A stretch of DNA of 64,000 nt. Source: Zygnema cylindricum (Eukaryota > Streptophyta > Zygnematophyceae > Zygnematales > Zygnemataceae). Shown piece by piece: positions 54,920 through 64,000 of the stretch. The stretch is from NCBI GenBank assembly GCA_037447655.1, contig JBBHKE010000186.1, positions 33,166 to 97,165 on the forward strand. Reading direction: 5' to 3'. Under the pieces are notes generated by a model. That model was not told the DNA's origin and did no database searches. It saw nothing but the letters and a program-made list of their open reading frames with translations. The first letter of the stretch is position 1, and every line of letters begins with the position of its first letter. The position numbers were made by a program, and so were the translations under genes.

Positions 54920-55697
54920 GGGTGTGTCCCCATGTGCATAAGTAAGGGTTTTTTCCTGTCGTTTTGCCGTAAAACTTAGCGCCGTACTGCCTAAGTTGCA
55001 ACCGTACGAAGGAATCGCAAATTTGTAGAGTACATTTGCGTCATCCTTGAACTTAGGATGTACGAAAATTTGTCGTCTTGTGCTTTTCGACCCACTTCTA
55101 CGACAAAAAACGTCATCTTCAAACCTTTGTTTAAAACACATGCGCGATGTGATTTAAAATTAGGTTTTTTCGATTGACAAATAGGAACATTTTTTCGCAC
55201 GTGCCATAAATTTCGAAAAATTTCATACGATTTCCAAGGACAAAGAAAAGTACATAGTTCTCTATGTTCTGTCCGTTTGCGTTATAATAAGACGAAAAGA
55301 AGTACATAGTGTGTTTGATTTTGTCCGTTTTTGTCCAGTACGGATTTTTTATTTGCAGGGGCCTCAAATTCCGATGCCATTTCACCTCGAGCGAACAGGC
55401 GATGCGAAGGGCAAAGCGCATCTTCTTCAACCGTGAAACTGCCAGGCTGGAATGCGGTACGTCTACAATGTCACGGTAAGACATGCCACGTCACAAAGCA
55501 GTTCCAAAAAATAACGTGCGACCACAGATCGTAGACGTTGGCAACCGTCACAGGTATTGTCGACGTATACAATCGTCAAAAGCGTAAGTTGCGATTTCGT
55601 CCTTATATGTATAGGGACACTTGAAAACCGGGTCCGGCGGATCCGCGCTAAAATACAAAGTAAGTTCGCTAAGTTACAAGTACATGGGGACACACCC
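54920..55697 (+). mobile_element. Family P TIR element, copy P2 (intact ends)
   Basis: 778 bp, GGGTGTGTCCCCATGT ... ACATGGGGACACACCC, flanked by TTA at 54917-54919 and 55698-55700. Carries the words used to recognise other copies (CTTAGCGCCGTACTGCC, CCGGGTCCGGCGGATC, AAGTTCGCTAAGTTACAAGTACATGG). No transposase. Confidence 0.92.
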
Positions 55698-55700
55698 TTA

Positions 55701-57239
55701 GAATCAATATAATATCGTAATATCAAAATATCGGTATATTGCTATATCGTTATATCGGTACAATTGTGTATCGGTATCGATTTTCAATATCCGAATTTGT
55801 CGAAGTAGAAATCGTTCGCGATTCGTTGTGGAAGATTCAAAAATTCCGCATCATCAATTTGGCCACAGAAGAATAGTAAAGTATTGGCACCCTTTGTGAA
55901 TTAAATCTCGGCTCTATCAGGACCTTATCGTGTCGAATGATAAAGATAACGCTTATTGAGATTATATATAAACGAGAAAATGAAGTTACAAAGGCATGCC
56001 GTATCACTTAATATTGTATAAAATCAATCTAAGAGATCTCCATGTGTAATTATACAATAGAAGGATAAAGTTGTTTTTCAGTCAACTATGATAGATAAGT
56101 CTTTCCATTTCGCTCATGGGCCACTTCACCAAATAAGGTGAGTACAATTAAGTTTCATCATATGCATTAAATGATAATAATTGTGAAATCTTTGTAAAAG
56201 ATAAACAACATACATTTTCGCATGCATGAATTTAACAAACATGAAATTTTTGTGTGTGTGGGCCACGCTGTACATGCTAATTTGGGGTGATATTGCATAT
56301 TTTTATTGTAGCATTCCGTAGTGTAAAAGGACAGGTTAAATGCAAAGTCTAGCCATGGATGTGCACCAAGATTGCATGTAATAAGATGATTAAGATAATT
56401 GATGATGACACAACAACATGCCCTCGTTTCAACATTTGAACGACGGAAAAAACATTATGCATTCCTTGGTTGGCGACGTTCTTCTTTCCTTGAAAATTAT
56501 GTCTTCATCCCACATACTTATTTCATTTTTGTTGTTTTTTTTATTGTTATAAATGGTTCTTGCATATTTGTTCAAAATTTATAGTTTAATCTTATTTCTC
56601 ATTGGTTAAGTGAACAGGATAAAAGTCACTTTTAGGGTTTACGACACGGATATAAGAAGTCAAATGCTTATAAATAATTGTTTGTAAGTTTTTTCTCCTT
56701 TAACATCATCACATTTGAAGACACACAGACGAAGTGTTCGTCTCACCCTTCTTTTCTAACCTTACATTTTTTTAATTACAATTGCTCACATTTCTAAGAG
56801 ATTTGACAATTAAATAAATCTGTTGGACTCGTATTTGATCAAATACAGAGTGCAATAATATATTTGAACTATTAGGTTTTACCGGCAATTGCAATCCTCG
56901 TAAAAAAGAGTGTGGACAACATAAGATCATATGATTGTGGGGCCGTTTTCTTATAATCCTTTTACGAGACTGCTAATATTTTCTAAATTGGATATCTTAT
57001 TCAGATTGGTCATTTCGAGGGAAACGACAAAGATGCTTTTTCTTCCTCAATAATTTATTGTGGTTAAAATTTTGTGGAAAAGCTTACCTTAAGTCTAAGT
57101 GTGGTGATATCCTTGAATCTCATGAAATATCACCACACAAGATTGTAAAACCTATTCAGTTATAACAATTGGCCAAATAATTATACTATGTTATTTTATT
57201 CATCAACAGAGTTGTAAGAAATAAAGACATCCAGTAGTT
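55701..57239. other. Intergenic stretch without recognised gene
   Basis: Begins with TATCGATAT-type repeats (55705-55800), echoed in opposite sense near 58530-58630. The remainder is AT-rich with no family-like frame. Confidence 0.5.
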
Positions 57240-57631
57240 GAGGATTTGCATTAAAAAACAAAATTTATGTTATTTAGTTAGTTCTGATATTCTAACTTAC
57301 ATAATGTACTTAGTTCAGTTTGTGTTTTTCTTGTAGATTCTCATAAGCGTAAATTATACCCCTTGGCAATGGATTTGATCCACAACTTTTCATTGACAAA
57401 CTAAGGATTTTTTTTTCCCTTTTCAGCCAATGACCTAAGTGACCCTTTGGGTCATGAAAGCTCATTCAATCTTGAAAAGTCACCTTCATAACCTTCTCCT
57501 TTTTATTTATGCTAAAATTTTGAATGTTTTTTATCAATCAAGAAAAACAATTGTTTTTTCCACCTGTTTAACTTGTTTTATATTGTTTTTTTTTTGCTAA
57601 TTTTGTCCGTTGTAAAGTCAGCTAGTGCAAT
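57240..57631 (+). mobile_element. C2-type LTR fragment
   Basis: Matches the solo LTR at 23111-23611: GTTATTTAGTTAGTTCT, AACTAAGGATTTTT, CAATGACCTAAGTGACCCTTT, TTGAAAAGTCACCTTC, and an end AAGTCAGCTAGTGCAAT like the gag-start LTR end. The left end is eroded. Confidence 0.7.
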
Positions 57632-57639
57632 TGTGTAAA

Positions 57640-58061
57640 AATTGATCAACTACCGTTAACAACTATAATTTGAACATGTTTTTATTAGTGTAGTGTACTA
57701 AATGTGTCAATCTGTGCTAAACTGACCTCCTTTTTGTATAATCGTACAAAAAGAGTGTCAAATAAATTCGTCGACACACGAAGGTAAGTGAGTCGATGCA
57801 AAAAAACACAGTCACATTTGAATCCTAGTGATAAAGGCGAGGAAAATCACGGGAACCAGTTCTCACATGTACAAACATTGAGTATGTGAACGCAAGCTAT
57901 TCCGGTTGCTTTATGGGAAGAATGTACCCAAAATAGAGTTATGCATAAATTAGAGCTGATTTTTTCATGGCGAAAGGCCTTGAATCTAAATTAGAGTTAA
58001 CAACACTAATTGTTTTTTTACACTGTTTGTATCTTAACGGTGATAGCGGTTCATGGTGTAC
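57640..58061 (+). mobile_element. Family M MITE, copy M3 (left end missing)
   Basis: Shares with M2 the sequence order TAGTGT...GTACTAAATGTG(T)CAAT, GTACAAAAAGA, TTCTCACATGT, AACACTAATTG and a right end AGCGGTTCATGGTGTA. It abuts the C2-type LTR. Confidence 0.7.
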
Positions 58062-58707
58062 ATGTCTTTTTCGCGAAACTCGAAACATGAGTAATTGAAA
58101 AACAACCTTTAGGGTTGTGCTCCATTGGGTCACTTTCAAGGTCCAAGCGCTCGCATAGAAAAAATGAAACGATTCGTCGTTTCACTGCCTACTTGGCCAT
58201 TGAAAATGTATCGGGTGGCAATTACGTAGAAAATACTTGAGTGTTAGGGGAATATAAAATTTGGAGTGTAGTGTAACATGGAAAACTTATTGTGATGATA
58301 TCAATAACGATAGTTATCTTTTGTCTAATGATGACAAGTTTCGATATATCGTTCCATGACCAAAAAATTCCTTATCAACGATAAGTGGAAAAAATTATAG
58401 TGCCCTATACAATAGTACTTTTTAATCTGTTGTAGTATATATATAGCGTGGGCATACCACGTAAGACAATCTTCTCATGTACGTGGAATAAACCATTTAA
58501 TTGTACGGTATGAGCTTTACAAATATCGTCGATAATTATCGAACCCGTGTTATCGAGATAAAAAACCCGATTATATTGCGATAACACCGGAACCGATATT
58601 GTTGTGACAATATATCGATTATCAATAGCCCAACAAAAGAGGCATATTGCTATCAGTAAATGGGTACCGATACAAAACACTTATATTTTGTCTAAATTAT
58701 CACAGTA

Positions 58708-59244
58708 CTAAACATAGCGAATCACTTATAATGTTAACAACACTGAGTTCGCGCCCCCAAATTTCGACCATTGAACGTTAAATAGAATTGATAATACTAT
58801 TTTTTATCTACGTTAATAACAACATGATTTAATTAGTGTTAATAACTCAAATTTGGGTGGTTATTAAATAGTGTTGTGTACGAAATGTGCCAATTCGTAA
58901 TAAGTTTGCTAGTTATTTTGTACATTAGTACAAAAAGATAAATAAAGGCATCGATACGCGAAACAAAGTGCGTCTTCACCAAAAAACTTACTATGATTTG
59001 ATTCCCAGTCAAAAATAAGAGGGCAAATCGCGCAAACTTGTTCTCACATGTTAAAATGTTAATAATGTGAACACGGGTTATAGCTCCTTCAATATGTGAA
59101 TGTGTATCCAAATAAGTGTTACATGGGTAAATTAGCTTTAATGTTTTGTTGGCGTTAGGCCTATTAACCCAGAATATAATTATTAACACTAATTGTTTCT
59201 TTACACTAATATTTTTTTAACACTAAAAGCGATTGACGGTGTAG
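58708..59244 (+). mobile_element. Family M MITE, copy M2
   Basis: About 537 bp, reverse complement of M1. Right end AAGCGATTGACGGTGTAG; left end decayed (CTAAACATAGCGAATCACTTATAATG). Confidence 0.82.
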
Positions 59245-59605
59245 TTTTAGTGCTTTATGTTGGGATAATGCGCGAATCAACGGATTGTACGGAAGCGCAC
59301 AAAGTGATTTTTGTTTGATTTTTTGCGATGTTACATTTGTTTTTTTTTGTGCGAAGTGGTTTTCGTTTCGTTTTGTGCGACCTTAAATGTTTATTAAACA
59401 TTACTATTGCGCTTGTATTACGTATTGTTATAAAATCATACGATTTCAATGTTTTGTTCGGATTCATGTTTTTTGGAGGGTTATCTTTTGTTAGTTCGCA
59501 TCGAAATTAGTTGTTTCTATTCGTGTCCAATGAAGTATTTTACTGAGTGTACAAATTCTTAGAATATTGTGCGTTTTGAGTCGTAGAGGTCCGTAGTGGT
59601 CCTTA

Positions 59606-61704
59606 GGGTACTGCCCCATGTGGGTAAGTACGGGTTTTTTTCTGTCGTTTTCCTGTAAAACCTAGCGCCATACTGCCTAAGTTGTAACCGTACAAAAAAA
59701 TCGCAAATTTGTAGAGTACAATTTGCGTCATTCGCGAACTTAAGATAAACAAAAATTTGTCGTCATGAGTTTTTTTCGACCCATGTCATGTCATCTTCAA
59801 ACTTATCATAAACCACATCGAAAATGTGTTTTAAATAAAGTAGAACTGTTTACACAAATAACAAAACATATTTCCACGTGTGAAAAGTTTTTAGAAGTTT
59901 TTGACGACGAAAAAAAAGTACAGGGTTGTTTGTTTTTGATTGCTTGCATGTTGTACGTTATTTTTTTTGTAGGGGTCTTGATGCTGCAATGTCATTTTAC
60001 CCGAAGTTGAAAAAAATGTGAACGTGAAAAATTTGTTAATTCATGGCGGCCAAAGAGAGGCTTACGCAAAGGCATGTTGTACAACTGTTGAAATTTATGT
60101 ATTTTCTAGGTCTGTATTGGATAAATGAATAGAGTAGTAAGCAAAGGCATCCTGCTTCTCGCTCAAATCTCTCCGGTCCCCATACTTCTTGCAGTAACTG
60201 AAGACGAGAGAGAGAGAGCTAGAGCCATGGATGTCTAAAGAGGATAGGCTAATCGTAGTTTGTACCAAAATGGATATGCCTAGAGAGAGAGAGCTTGAGC
60301 CATGGCTGTCTAAAGAGGATAGGCTAATCGTAGTTTGTACCAAAATGGATATGCCTGAATCAGGATTTGATCCTGGTACCTACCATCTATAATAGCCATT
60401 ACTTTTAGCCTATAGCTTAGAGTCAACGATGGCATGTGTAGGGTACAATAGGTATTTATAAGTGTAGAAGTAGAAAATTCTAACAAACTAACAAATAACC
60501 AAAACTGCTCTAGACCAGATTTGAGCCAAGGTCTATAGATATATTTGTAGAGGTTAGCCTTAACCAATAAGGCGTTAACGAAACGATAGACGTATCGGGT
60601 TTCCAAAGTATATAAACCTTGATGCAGAGGCTAGTTAACACCAGAGTAACGAAGAGGAACAACTCATGCATGTACGCGAATGTGAACCGTGAAAAATATG
60701 TTTTGATCTGACGGCCGACATTGTAGCCGCCACACGAAGTGAGCTTTTGGCGGCATTCAAAGATAACGTCACGCGGTGCCACGTGGCGCCACGTTATTTG
60801 ATACTAGAGAAGATGGGAGGAGGAACTATGGCTCCCGATTTGACAGGTGTCACCTTGTAGACCATGTCGTACAATATCCGTATAATAAGTACATCGCCCA
60901 TTGTACCTTCTTATACTATAAAGTGTTCCTATTGGACTAGGGTTTAGTAGTAGGTAGTCGTGAGTAGGCAGACCAAGACTTAGTGATATTTAGGTACCTC
61001 TCTCTAAGAGAGCTTGTAACTATAAAGGTCATCTTTGACCAGCCATTACTTAATGCTCGGGTGAACAAATTCAGTGATTCTTTTTGCTGCGGACTTAGGG
61101 GAGTCCAAGCTACACAGGAGTGTAGTCGGTCAGAGTCTTTGCGTGCCAGGGTGGCACTTACTCAGTGAGAAAGTCAAAGTGGGGAATATTGTCCAAAAAC
61201 ACATATTCAAGCTTTGCATTCTGTGGTGGATCTGAGCACTGAAGGTATTCTCTTCACAGGGGTGAAGGTGTATTGGGGTTCTAATTGTCAAGGGATCATT
61301 CATTTGAGTTTATATCAACTTGGAGTCGGCACTATCTAGATTAGCTTCTTTTGGATCTGCGAATTCTGTGGGCAATGTAGCCCATAGAATTTCAACAGCC
61401 ACGGCTGTAAGGCTGTACTTCTACGATGTCACGCAGAGACATGCGACATACCAAATCCGCAAATTGTTTCAAAAAATACGATGTGTTTTTTGACGCTTCA
61501 AAAAGTTTCGAAAGAATACGGTGCGGCAAAGACATAATGTACACGGTGACAGCCCGACACGAGTTTTGTCGACATATACAATCATCACTAACTTGAGCAA
61601 CAATTTCAAGTAAACACGTAAATACACCTAAAATCCGGATCCGTTAGATCCGTGCTAAAATACAAAGTAAGTTCGCTAAGTTACAAGTAAATGGGGTCGT
61701 ACCC
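59606..61704 (+). mobile_element. Family P element P3 carrying a solo LTR
   Basis: Ends GGGTACTGCCCCATG and CATGGGGTCGTACCC-like (AAATGGGGTCGTACCC), flanked by TTA at 59603-59605 and 61705-61707. Removing the LTR at 60086-61397 leaves about 787 bp, the length of P2. Confidence 0.88.
60086..61397 (+). mobile_element. Solo LTR of the Copia A type inside P3
   Basis: 1,312 bp, TGTTGAAATT ... AATTTCAACA. Homologous to the 3' LTR at 1976-3022 but longer at its right end. It contains a ~74-bp tandem duplication (about 60207-60354, AGAGCCATGG...GATATGCCT). Flanking pentamers ACAAC and GCCAC do not match, so the target-site duplication is decayed or absent. Confidence 0.85.
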
Positions 61705-61707
61705 TTA

Positions 61708-61844
61708 GTCATAACATGTGTGGTTTGGTACCTGAAGTAACAATTTTGTTGTTACACACTGAGATACTCGAATCAGTGTACGGAGAATATGAGCTAAAAT
61801 ACAAAGTAAGTTCGCTAAGTTACAATTACATGGGGCCTTACCCT
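61708..61844 (+). mobile_element. Family P right-end fragment
   Basis: AAATACAAAGTAAGTTCGCTAAGTTACAATTACATGG then GGCCTTACCC and TAA; the left part is missing. It directly follows P3. Confidence 0.75.
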
Positions 61845-61879
61845 AAGTTTTGGAGGAAAACAAGAGAAAATAACACTTA

Positions 61880-62090
61880 GGTGGTGTGCCCATGTGGTCA
61901 AGTAAGGGTTATTTTGTGTCGTTTTCAGAGAAAATGAGACTTGCAATGAAAAAATCTTACGCCATACGAAAAATAGGCAAGAACTAAAGTACGTTTAAGC
62001 GTCATCTTGGAACTTGGAAAGTACTTCAATTTGGTGTTGTTATCATTTTGACCCACATCTACGTCAAGCCAGCTCATCTTCACACTTGTA
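61880..62090 (+). mobile_element. Family P left-end fragment
   Basis: TTA then GGTGGTGTGCCCATGTGGTCAAGTAAGGGTT and GTGTCGTTTTC, as at the left end of P2. No matching right end before the purine tract. Confidence 0.7.
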
Positions 62091-62599
62091 CTGGAAGAAA
62101 ATCGCGAGCTGATTTCCATAAGAATAGCACCCTATTGACGAATAGAAAACCGTCATTGCACGGGTCAAACGTTTTTGATTTTTTTTTGCAATTGGGAGAG
62201 TACAAAAAAAAAAAAGTTTGTCCGTTTGCAAACAATTTGTTTGTTTGTTTGATTTTACGAAAATTTTCCCAAGTGACATTATCCAAAAGAGAAGACTTAG
62301 AAGGCAATTCACGCTATCTTTTTCGTTGTGTCTCCCACTTTGCCTCTCACACTTCTTCAAATTTCTTGTGTTTTTTCATGTAATCTAAAAGGAGTTCGCT
62401 GATCGCGGGTCAACCAAGAGAAGTAAAGAGAAATTCAAAGGCTCACTTTTTGCAATCGCAAAAGGTAATTTAGGATTACCTTTTTTTTTCGTGATTTCCC
62501 ATCTTTTTCATTTCTATTCGTGTTCATCTTTGAATCTTCGTGATTTTTTTTTCTAATGTATGCATTTTGCTTTCATCATGTTTTTAATTTATAAGGTTT

Positions 62600-63205
62600 C
62601 TGACTTTCAAAAGTGATTGAGAAATAGAGGGAAAGGGAGAGGGGGATTGAGAGGGAGAGGGGGATTGAGAGGGAAAGGGAGAGTGAGAGGGAAAGGTAGA
62701 CAAAAAGAACAGCATAATGAGAGGGAAAATGAGTGGGAGGGGGAGAGGGAGAGGGAGAGAGAATGGTTGAGGGAGGGGCGGACAGATTGGTAAAAAGAGG
62801 GAAAAAAAAAGGAGAGGGAATTGGAGAGGGAGAGGGAGGGCGAGCAAATTGAGAGGGAAAAAGAATAGGAGGGGGAGAGAGAGGGTGGGGCACATTTAGA
62901 GGGAAAAAGAGTGGAAGGGGGAAAGGGAGAGGAAAGGGTTTAGGGCAAGAGGGACGGATTGGTAAAAAGAGGGAAAACAAATAGGAGTGGGAGAGGGAGA
63001 GGGAGAGGGCAAAGGAGAGAAAAAGGGAGGCAAATTTAGAGGGAAAAGGAGTGGGAGGGGGGTAAAAGGAGGGAGAAAGAGGGAGAGAGAGAGGGAGGGG
63101 GCACATTTAGTGGAAAAATGATTAGGAGGGGAATATAGAAAGAGAAAGAAAAGGGTTGAAGGAAGGAGGGACAGATTGGTAAAAAGAGGGAAAAGGAAAA
63201 GCAAA
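62600..63205. repeat. Purine-rich GGGAGA array with ~150-200-bp higher-order unit
   Basis: The phrase GA(C/T)(A/G)GATTGGTAAAAAGAGGGAAAA occurs near 62783, 62960 and 63170. CACATTTAGAGGGAAAAAG-type phrases occur near 62888, 63030 and 63103. No coding interpretation. Confidence 0.85.
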
Positions 63206-63329
63206 GGGAGTGGGTGTCATGCCGCATCTCGTTAGCCATGCTAATTGTTTATATTTAGGTGCTAGGACGGGCATTCGCCACACTAATTTATATTTGGGTG
63301 TTATTTGGGTTTCGCAAGACCGAACGTAC

Positions 63330-63790
63330 CCACATTTGGCGTTTGCGTCAACCGTACAATTTTTACATCGCCGTACGCGTCGACCGTACGTATTCGTTTT
63401 TGGCCGTAATATGTGTTGACGACAAGTTGACCGTACAACTCAAAATTCTCGGGTTTTCTACCGACGACGACTTGTACCGTACAACTGATATTTTCCGGGA
63501 TTTCCGACGACAGTGAATCGGGTCGATTCATGTCAACCGTACATAATTATTTTTCTCGGATTTTCCTCCGACGACTCATTTCCAAATTTAGGTTGGTACA
63601 AATAAACTTATCGTACCATATATATCTTTCGCGATTTTTGCCGACGGTGGATTCGATTATTTTCCGTCGACCGTACGACTTACATTACCCGAAATTCCCG
63701 CGACTACAAATTAGACCATACCTACTTTCATTTCCCGAAATCCCGGCCGACGACAATTTTGAGTCATTTCACGCGAGGGAGCATCTCGAT
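63330..63790 (+). repeat. ~60-bp degenerate repeat with CGACCGTAC and CCGACGAC words
   Basis: Units of the form (A/G)CCGTAC...TTTTC-GG-TTTT-CCGACGAC recur about seven times. The open frames through it are repetitive. It could be part of an LTR, but no ends are visible. Confidence 0.6.
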
Positions 63791-64000
63791 CGTCGATGCG
63801 GAAATATACAATTTCGAAAGGTGACATCTAGACCGTTGACGCGTGGGACAAACAAAGCGACTGTCAGTTCTGACGAAGCGAAGTGATTGGACTATTTTAA
63901 GTTGTGAACCATTTGGAGGGTCACGCATTTAGATGTAGATAGGAAGGGTTTTACTTCGTAGGTTATAGATTCTGTAACGTAGGGCATAGGATTTCGGCCT
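63791..64000. other. Terminal stretch, nothing recognised
   Basis: No gene or element boundary seen before the window ends. Confidence 0.5.

Noticed and set aside
62576-63239. Minus-strand Pro/Ser/Leu/Phe frames up to 176 residues
   Set aside because: Low-complexity translation of the purine-rich array.

Overview
The window is nuclear DNA of a eukaryote with long, repeat-filled introns. I place it in the green lineage, perhaps a streptophyte alga; this is inference from content. A VPS13-type gene ends in the C-terminal region I know from plant VPS13 proteins. A metallophosphoesterase gene resembles a plant/algal family ([19 protein letters not shown] and YVGSPYQ blocks). CACGTG (G-box) motifs cluster upstream of that gene. 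One LTR element has a primer site of the plant initiator-Met type. Against a typical land plant, there is a type-B carboxylesterase, a family rare there.

Layout. 1-3022: 3' end of a Copia retrotransposon (broken RT-RNase H, then a 3' LTR) next to the gag start of a second, minus-strand element. 3.7-4.2 kb: remnant of a TIR transposon. 4.9-13.0 kb: plus-strand metallophosphoesterase gene, exons far apart, middle not fully resolved. 13320-13329: a 10-N assembly gap. 14.6-43.7 kb: C-terminal half (about 1,900 residues) of a VPS13 lipid-transfer protein in at least 18 exons. 47.2-54.2 kb: minus-strand, nine-exon carboxylesterase, convergent with VPS13, with a 677-N gap in one intron. 54.9-64.0 kb: no convincing host gene; TIR elements, LTRs and satellites.

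The VPS13 introns hold most of the transposons. One 11.5-kb intron insertion is a nest. Outer minus-strand Copia C1 (26176-37682, TSD GTTTT) contains parts of a second minus-strand Copia, C2. C2 is split by plus-strand Copia C3 (29549-34846, TSD TGTTG). C3 in turn carries a 226-bp tRNA-containing unit that recurs inverted near 41 kb. A fourth, internally deleted Copia (C4) near 42 kb has most of its coding region replaced by a minisatellite. Several of these LTRs end with the gag start codon, so in the best-preserved copies the primer-binding site lies inside the gag reading frame.

Three families of short TIR elements recur: P (TTA target site, GGGTGTGTCCCC-type ends), H (TAA, GGGTGAAGTACC-type ends) and M (CTACACC ends). 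Tandem duplications of about 50-150 bp are frequent and often span an exon edge. Pyrimidine microsatellites usually lie on the sense strand of the gene they sit in.

The three host genes do not form a pathway. All coordinates come from reading splice sites, codon phase and family resemblance by eye; no alignment or database search was run.
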